Position numbers and translations under genes: made by a program
DNA from: Dethiosulfovibrio peptidovorans DSM 11002
Lineage (GTDB): Bacteria > Synergistota > Synergistia > Synergistales > Dethiosulfovibrionaceae
Direction: 5' to 3'
DNA length: 64,000 nt
NCBI RefSeq assembly: GCF_000172975.1
Contig: NZ_ABTR02000001.1
Coordinates: forward strand, 124,001-188,000
The notes under the pieces: generated by a model
What the model was told of the DNA's origin: nothing
What the model saw: only the letters and a program-made list of their open reading frames with translations
Database searches by the model: none
Shown here: in pieces, positions 53,404-60,733 of the stretch
How the letters are laid out: each line of letters starts with the position of its first letter
Position numbering within the stretch: the stretch's first letter is position 1

Positions 53404-53454
53404 AATAAGTCACCTCTATCGATACTTGGAATTCCCCGCTTTCAGGGGGCTTGT

Positions 53455-54027
53455 CTATCCTTTATAAGATCCTACTCTAACCTTGGCGGGACGAATTACC
53501 TTCCCCGCCAGGACGTAACCGGTCTGAAACTCGTCGATAACGATCCCATCCTGTTCCTCGTCCTCTACCTCCACCATTCCGATAGCCTCGTGATACTGTG
53601 GAGAGAAGGACTTCCCTACGGACTCTACGGTCTCGACGCCCAACGCCTCGAGAGCACTTAAGAACTGCTTTCGAACCATCCGAATACCCTCTACCACCGT
53701 GTCTAGATCGGATCCGTCCTTAACCTGAAGGACCCTGTCCAGATTGTCCAAAACGGGAAACATCTCGAGAGCGCTTCTCTCGCAGGCCAGTTCCTTGGTC
53801 CTGCTCATCTCTCGTTCCATCCTGGTGCGATAGTTGATGAGATCCGCCTGAGCCCTGGCGGCGAGCTCCTTGAATCGATCCCTCTCCTCCTCCAGTTCCT
53901 CTATCCTGGATTCCAGATCGGTTATATCGGTCGAAGGATCCTCGCCGACCACCTCACAGGCAGCCTCGTCCTGAACCTCTCGGCCCTCCTCGTCATGAAG
54001 ATCTTTGATCTCTTCCATGGCGGTCAT
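53455..54027 (-). CDS. grpE: Nucleotide exchange factor GrpE
   Basis: The 190-residue protein has an acidic N-terminus, a long coiled coil (about residues 35-85) and the C-terminal beta domain with HEAIGMVEVED, FQTGYVLAGKVIRPAKV. It releases ADP from DnaK. The start overlaps the hrcA stop as ATGA; an ATG three codons later has better binding-site spacing. Confidence 0.96.
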   Translation of the reverse strand: MTAMEEIKDLHDEEGREVQDEAACEVVGEDPSTDITDLESRIEELEEERDRFKELAARAQADLINYRTRMEREMSRTKELACERSALEMFPVLDNLDRVLQVKDGSDLDTVVEGIRMVRKQFLSALEALGVETVESVGKSFSPQYHEAIGMVEVEDEEQDGIVIDEFQTGYVLAGKVIRPAKVRVGSYKG

Positions 54028-55061
54028 TCCTCCTCCATATCGTCTATATCGAAATCATCGTCGCCAAGTCCATCCAGGACGGCCTCTAAAACGGCGATGG
54101 AATGCTCGTAGTTCATCCTCATAGGCCCGATGAGCCCCACCACAGACCTACTGGATCCGCTGTTGGCAGAGGCCATCACCACCGAACAATCCCTCATGGG
54201 CTCGAGAGCGTTTTCGCTTCCTATGGTGACACGAACGCCCTCGTCGGTAGAACATGCCTTGATCATTCCGACCAGTTCGCTCTCCTCCTCCACCAGAGCC
54301 AGAAGAGCCTGAAGTCTTCCGAGATCGGCAAAATCGGGAACGTTGAAAATCTGGCTCATTCCTCCGGTGCTCATGTGATATGACTCCTGAGCCAACATAG
54401 AGTCTAGCCGTTCCAAAGCCAACCGGCACGCCCCCCAGTACTCCTCCAGCTGTGCCGTTATATATCCGTAAAGAGCGTCTCTTACCTTGCTCCAGGATTT
54501 TCCCGACGCCACTCTGTTTACCGTAAGTGAAAGCTCGTCCAACTCCTTCTGATCCAGGTCGCCTCCAAGGGCTATCCTCCTGTGACGGATAACTCCACCC
54601 TCCAGGACCACCAGAAACAGGACCGATCCGTCCTCCAGACGGACGAAATCCACCTTCTGAAGTTTCTGCTCGTCCACGACGGTAATCGCCGCCACCCCGA
54701 TATAGCTGGTGACCTGCCCCAGAAGACGGGACACCTTGGACAAGGCCGCCTCGACGCTGTTCCTCTGCCTCTTGACCGTCCTCACCCAGGATTCCAACCC
54801 TGGAGGGGCCATTCTCCTTCTGTGCATTATCGAGTTCACGTAGACTCTATAGGAAGAGGGTGTCGGTATTCTACCCGCCGATGTATGGGGTTGAAAGAGA
54901 TATCCCATATCCTCAAGGTCCGCCATCTCGTTTCTCACGGTAGCGGCACTACATCCCTTGATGTACTTTTTGGATATAGTCCTGGATCCGACGGGCTCTC
55001 CAGTCGAGATATACTCGTAAACGACGGACAGGACTATCTCCAGCTGACGTTCCGTGAGCAT
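54024..55061 (-). CDS. hrcA: Heat-inducible repressor HrcA
   Basis: The 345-residue protein has the N-terminal winged helix (LTERQLEIVLSVVYEYISTG, EPVGSRTISKKY, ATVRNEMADLEDMGYL) and the GAF-like dimerisation domain. It represses its own operon through the CIRCE element 20 bases upstream of its start codon; DnaK/GroEL availability sets its activity in known systems. Confidence 0.97.
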   Translation of the reverse strand: MLTERQLEIVLSVVYEYISTGEPVGSRTISKKYIKGCSAATVRNEMADLEDMGYLFQPHTSAGRIPTPSSYRVYVNSIMHRRRMAPPGLESWVRTVKRQRNSVEAALSKVSRLLGQVTSYIGVAAITVVDEQKLQKVDFVRLEDGSVLFLVVLEGGVIRHRRIALGGDLDQKELDELSLTVNRVASGKSWSKVRDALYGYITAQLEEYWGACRLALERLDSMLAQESYHMSTGGMSQIFNVPDFADLGRLQALLALVEEESELVGMIKACSTDEGVRVTIGSENALEPMRDCSVVMASANSGSSRSVVGLIGPMRMNYEHSIAVLEAVLDGLGDDDFDIDDMEEE

Positions 55062-55080
55062 GGCATCCCCTCCAAGAATA

Positions 55081-55107
55081 CTAGCACTCTACACATGTGA
55101 GTGCTAA
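55081..55107. promoter_or_regulatory. CIRCE element
   Basis: CTAGCACTC, 9 bases, GAGTGCTAA matches the CIRCE consensus TTAGCACTC-N9-GAGTGCTAA with a single change. It lies between the promoter and the start of hrcA and is the binding site of HrcA. Confidence 0.97.
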
Positions 55108-55126
55108 CCGATGATTCACAAGCAGT

Positions 55127-55155
55127 AGAGTACCAATCCAACGTCTGATTGTCAA
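55127..55155 (-). promoter_or_regulatory. Promoter of hrcA-grpE-dnaK-dnaJ
   Basis: On the minus strand TTGACA (55150-55155) is followed after 17 bases by TACTCT (55127-55132). The -35 is perfect, the -10 weak. Transcription would start near 55120, just before the CIRCE element. Confidence 0.65.
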
Positions 55156-55197
55156 TACTGGTCAGACGAAAACCACGTATTTTTACCCTAGGACGAT

Positions 55198-55203
55198 TAT
55201 AAT
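55198..55203 (+). promoter_or_regulatory. -10 box of the phosphatase-antiporter pair
   Basis: A perfect TATAAT lies 38 bases before the phosphatase ATG, but no good -35 box is seen at the normal distance, so the promoter may depend on an activator or be weak. Confidence 0.45.
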
Positions 55204-55241
55204 CTACGGGGATTAAAGACAATATCACTGGAGGGATATAT

Positions 55242-55880
55242 ATGGACCACGAAAAAACCACTTTGATACTGGTCAGACACGGTGAATGCGACGGCAACAA
55301 AGAGGGCATGTTCAGAGGTAACAAGGACTTTCCCCTGAACTCCCGGGGGATGAGACAGGCAGAGGAGGTCGGCAGGGCCCTCGCGAACCTGACGATAGAT
55401 CGCATCTACTCCAGCCCTCTTCTAAGGGCCAAACAGACAGCTCAAGCCATAGCGGGAAAGATCGGCCTCTCCGTCGTGGAATGCCCCGAGATAAACAACA
55501 TCTCCCTGGGCCGATGGGAGGGCAGGAGAAAAGACGAGATAGCCGAGGAAGAGCCGGAGCTGTGGAGTCTTTGGCTGAACGCTCCGGAAAAACTGAACTT
55601 TTCCGGGATGGAGCCCCTCACGGACGTGATGAAAAGGTCCAGGGAAAAGCTGGACAGCCTGATAGAGCTTCACATAGGAAAAACCATAGCCCTGGTAAGC
55701 CACAGGACCGTTCTGAAACCCCTTGTCTCCTCCTGCATCGGCATAGGCGATCCCTGGTTCTGGAAGCTTCACTTCGACACGGCCTCCATCTCCGTTATGG
55801 TACACGGCGGTAGGGGCTATTCTCTGACGGCGTTGAACAGAACCGACCATCTGAGCGACTACGAATCGGAGTGGAACTGA
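55242..55880 (+). CDS. Histidine phosphatase family protein (phosphoglycerate mutase-like)
   Basis: The 212-residue protein has the catalytic RHGE motif in LVRHGECDGNKEG, the second conserved region IYSSPLLRAKQTAQAIA, and a late histidine in ALVSHRTVLK, typical of cofactor-dependent mutase-like phosphatases. Its substrate could be a sugar phosphate or a small metabolite; CobC-like use is possible but no cobalamin gene is nearby. GGAGGG lies 7 bases before the ATG. The antiporter gene begins one base after its stop. Confidence 0.9.
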   Translation: MDHEKTTLILVRHGECDGNKEGMFRGNKDFPLNSRGMRQAEEVGRALANLTIDRIYSSPLLRAKQTAQAIAGKIGLSVVECPEINNISLGRWEGRRKDEIAEEEPELWSLWLNAPEKLNFSGMEPLTDVMKRSREKLDSLIELHIGKTIALVSHRTVLKPLVSSCIGIGDPWFWKLHFDTASISVMVHGGRGYSLTALNRTDHLSDYESEWN

Positions 55881-55881
55881 T

Positions 55882-57489
55882 GTGAGCGGTATCGCCGGCG
55901 ACCTCAGTCTGGTAATACTGGCAGGGTTGCTAGGAGGCTCGTTAGCGAGGTTCTTCCGTCAGCCCCTCATATTGGGATACATAGTGGCGGGGATCCTTAT
56001 AGGTCCCTACACCGGGGGAGCCACCGTATCGGAAGTGAACAACATCGAGAGACTGGCCGACATAGGGGCGACCTTGCTTTTGTTCTCCCTGGGGCTGGAG
56101 TTCTCCCTCAAAGACCTTCGCCCCATAGGCCGTATAGCCTTCGGAGGAACCCTGATACAAGTTGCCTTAACCATGGGGTACGTCACCTTCATCGCCGACG
56201 CCCAAGGATGGGGTGGACAGGCCCTGTGGTTCGCCGCCGCCATGGTATCCTCCAGCACCGCCGTAATACTCAAAACCTTGACCTCCAGAGGATACGACAG
56301 AACCCTTTCGGGAAGGATCATGCTGGGGATGTCCATAGTGCAGGACCTCTGCGTGATTCCCATAATGATATTCCTCATCCACGGAAGTCAGGGAGGAGGA
56401 TGGGCTCCTCTGGCGAAGTCCGCAGGATACGCAACGGCCTTTCTGGCCTCCATGGCGATCATGGGAACCAAGGCCATTCCCTGGGCCCTTCGAAAAGTAT
56501 CCCAATGGGAGTCGAGAGAACTCTTTCTGCTTTTCGTCATGGCCATGGGGCTTGGAATCGGCAGTCTCTCCGCGACTATAGGACTGTCGTCTGCCTTCGG
56601 AGCATTCGTGGCAGGAGTCGTGTTGAGCGAATCGGACTACGGACACAAAGCCATGTCGGAGCTGATCCCCCTGAGAGACATTTTCGGACTCCTCTTCTTC
56701 GTCTCGGTAGGGATGCTTATGGATCCATCTTTCCTGATAAATCACCTTGGAACGGTCCTCCTGCTTACCCTAGCCGTAACGATGGGGAAAGGCGCCATAC
56801 TGAGCGGAATATCCTGGATAATGGGTTATCGCAGGGTTATACCTCTGGCCTTATTTCTGGGAATGCTACCTATATCGGAGATGGCCTTCGTTCTCATACA
56901 GACAGGCAACTCCATGGGCGTCCTGGGAGAGGAGGTTTACTCGATAACCCTGAACGTGGTCATACTCTCCATGCTGGGGGGATCGATCATATCGGGTTTC
57001 ACCGACACCATATACAAGACGGTAAAACGGAGACTTCCCGAGGGCAGGATAACCGCGGTCAACCTGCCGGAGGAGCAGTCGGGTCACATAGTCGTCACAG
57101 GCGGAGGAACCATATCTACCTACGTGGTGGACATATTGAGAGAAAAGACAGATACCCCGATCGTCACTATAGAGCCACAATACCGCACGTTCGAGTCGAT
57201 GAAGAAAAAGGGGCTCTCTCTAATATACGGGGACCCCTCGATGATATCGATCCTCGAGGTTGCCAAACTGGATAAAGCATCTCTTCTCATAGTAGCCTCC
57301 GAGGATCCCAGAACGGCCAGGACCGTGGTGGAGACGGCAAGAAGACTGTCTCCGAACCTTCCGATAGTGGCAAGAGGAGAGGACGATCTGGAGGTAGAAA
57401 AGCTGACCTCCTTGGGAGCCACCAAGGCCGTTCTCTCCAGGCGAGAGGCAGCCATGGCAATGGTAAGAATGGGGCAGGAGGTAACATAA
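55882..57489 (+). CDS. Kef-type cation:proton antiporter with RCK domain
   Basis: The 535-residue protein has 12-13 membrane helices of the CPA2 family (LGYIVAGILIGPYTGG, LLLFSLGLEFSLKDL, SSSTAVILKTL) and a C-terminal TrkA-N/RCK nucleotide-binding domain (SGHIVVTGGGTISTYVVDIL). It likely exchanges K+ or Na+ for protons under nucleotide control. The GTG start is coupled to the preceding phosphatase. A strong terminator follows. Confidence 0.93.
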   Translation: MSGIAGDLSLVILAGLLGGSLARFFRQPLILGYIVAGILIGPYTGGATVSEVNNIERLADIGATLLLFSLGLEFSLKDLRPIGRIAFGGTLIQVALTMGYVTFIADAQGWGGQALWFAAAMVSSSTAVILKTLTSRGYDRTLSGRIMLGMSIVQDLCVIPIMIFLIHGSQGGGWAPLAKSAGYATAFLASMAIMGTKAIPWALRKVSQWESRELFLLFVMAMGLGIGSLSATIGLSSAFGAFVAGVVLSESDYGHKAMSELIPLRDIFGLLFFVSVGMLMDPSFLINHLGTVLLLTLAVTMGKGAILSGISWIMGYRRVIPLALFLGMLPISEMAFVLIQTGNSMGVLGEEVYSITLNVVILSMLGGSIISGFTDTIYKTVKRRLPEGRITAVNLPEEQSGHIVVTGGGTISTYVVDILREKTDTPIVTIEPQYRTFESMKKKGLSLIYGDPSMISILEVAKLDKASLLIVASEDPRTARTVVETARRLSPNLPIVARGEDDLEVEKLTSLGATKAVLSRREAAMAMVRMGQEVT

Positions 57490-57506
57490 GTCGAAAAGAC
57501 GGAAAA

Positions 57507-57526
57507 GCCCCCGCCTCGGCGGGGGC
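57507..57526. terminator. Bidirectional terminator between antiporter and regulator genes
   Basis: GCCCCCGC and GCGGGGGC form a strong stem flanked by AAAA on the left and TTTTTT on the right, so it can end transcription from both convergent genes. Confidence 0.95.
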
Positions 57527-57535
57527 TTTTTTATT

Positions 57536-58210
57536 CTAGCCTTCGTGTGGAAGCAGAACGTGAAGGGCTCTGGTGTAGCCCTCTTTCAGAGTCCAGTGTA
57601 TGTCACGAATGAAATCGGCGACCTCTCTCTTTTTACCTCCTTCGATCAGACCGACTATCGTAGAATGCTCCCTCCAGTACCCCAATTCCTCCGCCTTGAC
57701 CTCGGGAGAATCGAAATCTCTGGCAGGAAAGTTAAACAACCTGTCGTAAACGTCGTCCAGCTGTTTCCTCAACGGAACGTTTTTAGATAGATCGTGGAAA
57801 ACCGAGTGAAACATCCTGTTGAGTTCGTAGGCATAGGTGAAATCGTCTGATTCAAAGTAGTTCATTGCTTGATTAATGACATCCTTCATTCTGTTTATGT
57901 GAACCGGAGCTATGTAGTCGAAGACCGACATCATCAAAACAGACTCCAAACCAGCTCCTATCTGATATATGTCCCTTATAGTATCCATAGTAACGGGATT
58001 CACCATTATGCCCCTTCTGGGGTATATGGTAACTATTCCGTCAGACTCCAAAAGAATCAATGCATCCCTCAAAGGAGTCTTACTGATGTTCAAGGTTTCA
58101 GCCATACTACCCATATCTATATACCTACCAGGCTCCAAATTCCCCTGAGCCAATTCACTTCTCAGATAGTTATATACCTTCTCTCTGAGTGGAGTCCTGT
58201 CTTTTTCCAC
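57536..58210 (-). CDS. GntR-family transcriptional regulator with FCD domain
   Basis: The protein (224 residues from the GTG at 58210, GGAGG 7 bases upstream) has a winged helix (LREKVYNYLRSELAQGNLEPG, MAETLNISKTPLRDALILLE in part) and an FCD helical domain with metal-type histidines in NRMFHSVFH and REHSTIVGLIEGG. It lies divergent from the symporter operon with a palindrome-rich gap between them. I infer that it controls that operon in response to the imported compound. It ends at the shared terminator. Confidence 0.9.
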   Translation of the reverse strand: MEKDRTPLREKVYNYLRSELAQGNLEPGRYIDMGSMAETLNISKTPLRDALILLESDGIVTIYPRRGIMVNPVTMDTIRDIYQIGAGLESVLMMSVFDYIAPVHINRMKDVINQAMNYFESDDFTYAYELNRMFHSVFHDLSKNVPLRKQLDDVYDRLFNFPARDFDSPEVKAEELGYWREHSTIVGLIEGGKKREVADFIRDIHWTLKEGYTRALHVLLPHEG

Positions 58211-58356
58211 CTTGCCACCTCCGTATATCGACTCTCGACTAACCACCGTATTGTATCAGATAGGAGCTCAAATTTTTCTGCGGAGATTCAAAACACATAC
58301 TATCCCTATATCTAAATAAAGAGATAAAAAAACAAACTAGCAAGACAACGAATACG

Positions 58357-58386
58357 TTGAAATATCAGTCTATCATATGATATTTT
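58357..58386 (+). promoter_or_regulatory. Promoter of the symporter-lyase operon
   Basis: TTGAAA (58357-58362) and TATTTT (58381-58386) are 18 bases apart. The start would be near 58393, with a leader of about 105 bases. The palindrome TATCATATGATA overlaps the spacer and the -10 box. Confidence 0.5.
58371..58382. promoter_or_regulatory. Candidate operator TATCATATGATA
   Basis: This is a perfect 12-base palindrome sitting between the -35 and -10 boxes of the symporter promoter, an ideal repressor position. Related half-sites TATCAG and CTGATA flank it and one copy lies near the regulator's own start. Binding by the divergent GntR/FCD regulator is inferred. Confidence 0.55.
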
Positions 58387-58498
58387 ATATCTAGACCTGA
58401 TACTTCAGGCATAGGAGGGGATTTAAAATCTAAAAAAATGCGCTCAGGCCATCAGAGACGACCCGGTCGTCGTGTTGGATAGGTTCGGAGGGAAAGAG

Positions 58499-59893
58499 AT
58501 GCTGGGAACGATTGATAACGTCATCATTCTGTTTTTCGTAATGTTAATCCTAGGAATAGGATACTACTTTTCCAAAACGGCCAAGAATATGGAAAGCTAT
58601 TATCTGGCCAACAGAAGCCTTCCTTGGTCCCTGGTGGTAGGGACTTTAGCGGCATCGTGGTACGGAGGAATCGGAGTTGTGGGAACGGTGGGATATGCGG
58701 CGGTCTACGGTATCTCCACCTGGACGATCTGGTCCATAGGAGCACACCTGGTCAGGATGCCTCTAGCCCTTTGGGTCGGTCCTCGGATACAGATAAGGAC
58801 CGACATCACAGTGCCGGACCTGCTTGAGAGTCTTTACGGACGTAAGGTCGCCCTCATAGGGGCAATTATGATGTTCTTCGTCTGCGCCCAGATCGGAGAG
58901 ATCACCGCAGTAGGTTACATCGGCCAGGCGGCCTGGGGGGTCAGCAACGTTACAGCTGGAACAGTCATGGTGATCATCGTGGTGGTACTAACGGTCCTCG
59001 GCGGCCTTATGGGGGTGGCTGTCACCGACATGATTATGTTCTTCTGCATGGTATTCGGGGTAACTATGGTCTTTCCCGGCCTGTTCACCGAGATAGGAGG
59101 ATGGGAGGGACTCAGACAGGCCTTGGGGGAAAACGTCAAATTAGTGGATCCTACAGGTGGAATGGGATTCTGGAAAGCGGTCATGCTGGTCATATTCTGC
59201 TTCAGCCCCTACGCGGACCCCACTTTCTATCAGCGTTTTTCCGCTTCCAATTCGCCTAAAGTCGGTAGAAGGGCTCTGCTTACCTGTTTTTGCATATGGA
59301 TAGCCTTCGATATAGTCATCTGCACCACAGGAGTCATAGTCAAGGCTCTCCATCCAACAGCCCAACCGGAGGTAGCCTACGTTCAGGTGGTCTTGGAAAA
59401 TCTCCCTATCGGCATAAGAGCTCTTTTCATAGTGGGACTTGTGGGAGCAATTATATCCACTTTGGACAGCTACTATCTGGTCGGAGGAACCACATTGGCG
59501 AACGATATTTACGCCAGGTACAAGGGTATAGGAACCCTGCCCCAAAAGACCATCGTCAACTACACCAGAGCTGCCGTCGTCATGTTGGGGATTATCGGCC
59601 TGTCCCTGGCCTTCAAGTTTACCCTGGTCTACGATGCTTTTCTTTTCGTGGGAAGCATATGGATGTCTGCCGCATTCGTCCCCATAGTCGGAGGACTCGT
59701 AAGCAAAGGACGAAAAACCGAGCTTGGTGGGCTGATGAGCATGCTGGTCGGAGGGGCTATCTTCGGGATATTGAAAATCTTTCCGGATATAACCGTCATA
59801 GAGCCTCTGGTTCTTTCATTGCCTGCATCGTTCGTAGCCTGGTATATAGGAAACCACTTCGGAGTGGACAGAAGCGATCTTTCGGTCCGATAG
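58499..59893 (+). CDS. Sodium:solute symporter family transporter
   Basis: The 464-residue membrane protein has about 13 helices and matches the SSS family (ESYYLANRSLPWSLVVGTLA, TVPDLLESLYGRKVALIGA, GALFIVGLVGAIISTLDSYYLVGGT-like segment near residues 300-325). Such carriers take up amino acids, organic acids or sugars with sodium. I chose the ATG at 58499, which has GGAGG 7 bases upstream. It is the first gene of the operon with the 82-residue membrane protein, the unknown protein and the lyase-like protein, and probably imports their substrate. Confidence 0.92.
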   Translation: MLGTIDNVIILFFVMLILGIGYYFSKTAKNMESYYLANRSLPWSLVVGTLAASWYGGIGVVGTVGYAAVYGISTWTIWSIGAHLVRMPLALWVGPRIQIRTDITVPDLLESLYGRKVALIGAIMMFFVCAQIGEITAVGYIGQAAWGVSNVTAGTVMVIIVVVLTVLGGLMGVAVTDMIMFFCMVFGVTMVFPGLFTEIGGWEGLRQALGENVKLVDPTGGMGFWKAVMLVIFCFSPYADPTFYQRFSASNSPKVGRRALLTCFCIWIAFDIVICTTGVIVKALHPTAQPEVAYVQVVLENLPIGIRALFIVGLVGAIISTLDSYYLVGGTTLANDIYARYKGIGTLPQKTIVNYTRAAVVMLGIIGLSLAFKFTLVYDAFLFVGSIWMSAAFVPIVGGLVSKGRKTELGGLMSMLVGGAIFGILKIFPDITVIEPLVLSLPASFVAWYIGNHFGVDRSDLSVR

Positions 59894-59908
59894 AGGGGAG
59901 GTTTTGAT

Positions 59909-60157
59909 ATGAGCGATTACGTTAAAAAGGAAAACAAGGATCTGGAGATTAGCTGGATCGGGATAGACGGTTTTCTCATAGTCCTGTATCTGTCCATAGT
60001 GGGAATAATCTTCTACGCCCTCAAGACGTCCAACGACTTTATAGTCGGCAAATTCATACCCTACGCCGTAATGGCGGCGGTTACGGTGATATTTTTGACC
60101 TATCTGGTCAACGTGTTCTCTTTCGTGAAAAATCACCACGAGGAGTCGAACCGTTAG
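59909..60157 (+). CDS. Small two-helix membrane protein paired with the symporter
   Basis: The 82-residue protein has a charged start (MSDYVKKENKDLE), two membrane helices (about residues 18-40 and 48-71) and a short polar tail. A clear GGAGG precedes the ATG by 7 bases, and the gene lies 15 bases after the symporter stop. I do not recognise a family. Small membrane partners of SSS carriers are known in other systems (for example DUF4212 and YhdT types), so a symporter subunit is a reasonable inference. Confidence 0.75.
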   Translation: MSDYVKKENKDLEISWIGIDGFLIVLYLSIVGIIFYALKTSNDFIVGKFIPYAVMAAVTVIFLTYLVNVFSFVKNHHEESNR

Positions 60158-60159
60158 CC

Positions 60160-60711
60160 ATGGATTCGGTGGCGATACGCTCCTTTCCCATAGCCCTTTC
60201 TAGGGAGGACGCCATGGCACAGGCCTCCAAAAAAGGAGGCCCCTTTGGAAAGCTGCTCCTGATGGGGAAGGAGGTTCGAGAGTTGAGGCTTCACTTTGTG
60301 GAGTACAGCATACTGATATTCCAGGCACTCCACTCCCCTAACTTCGTCTCCAGGACCTTTTTCGGAGACAGAGACAAAAAGGCCCAGTTTTGCAGGGTCA
60401 TAGCCAACGGAACCACCGGAGGGGCAGCCTGGGCGGAGGATATCCCTCAGGGGCTTGAGGATCGGACGGTGCCGGAGGATCGGGTACAGGGTAGCCAGTT
60501 TTCCCTGGACCAGCTCACCGGAAGGGGACAGAAGCTGGTCCTTCGGGTTCTCAGGAGGAGGATTGGAGGTCTTCCTGAGGTTACCCTTAAAGAGGCTATA
60601 TCGGTCTACCGTCCCTTTTACGTCGCCCTCTACGGCGAGGCTGTGGAGGGCACCAAGATTCGCTATCTTCCCATAGCCGCCGACGGCTGGGGAACCCATC
60701 GGACTTTTTAA
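60160..60711 (+). CDS. Unknown 183-residue protein between symporter and lyase-like genes
   Basis: I do not recognise this protein. It is soluble-looking, without a signal peptide or membrane helix, basic, with aromatic motifs LRLHFVEYSILIF and SVYRPFYVALYGEA and a glycine/tryptophan-rich ending (AADGWGTHRTF). The start at 60160 lies 2 bases after the previous stop but lacks a good binding site; an ATG at 60214 with GGGAGG 5 bases upstream is a strong alternative (165 residues). It is 22 bases before the lyase-like gene, so it may be a partner subunit or a second enzyme of the same pathway. Confidence 0.7.
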   Translation: MDSVAIRSFPIALSREDAMAQASKKGGPFGKLLLMGKEVRELRLHFVEYSILIFQALHSPNFVSRTFFGDRDKKAQFCRVIANGTTGGAAWAEDIPQGLEDRTVPEDRVQGSQFSLDQLTGRGQKLVLRVLRRRIGGLPEVTLKEAISVYRPFYVALYGEAVEGTKIRYLPIAADGWGTHRTF

Positions 60712-60733
60712 AGGAGCAAAGGGAGGGACTATT

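Larger units (their letters stand above)
58211..58498. other. AT-rich divergent control region before the symporter operon
   Basis: This 288-base gap holds the symporter promoter, a perfect TATCATATGATA palindrome, extra TATCAG/CTGATA half-sites at 58254-58259, 58363-58368 and 58397-58402, and a short ACGAC/GTCGT hairpin in the leader near 58457-58470. I saw no convincing gene. It is much richer in A and T than its surroundings. Confidence 0.6.

Noticed and set aside
58438-58482. Short leader ORF of 14 codons before the symporter
   Set aside because: The only GGAGGGG is 17 bases upstream of its ATG, too far, and the peptide has no run of one amino acid or other attenuator feature.
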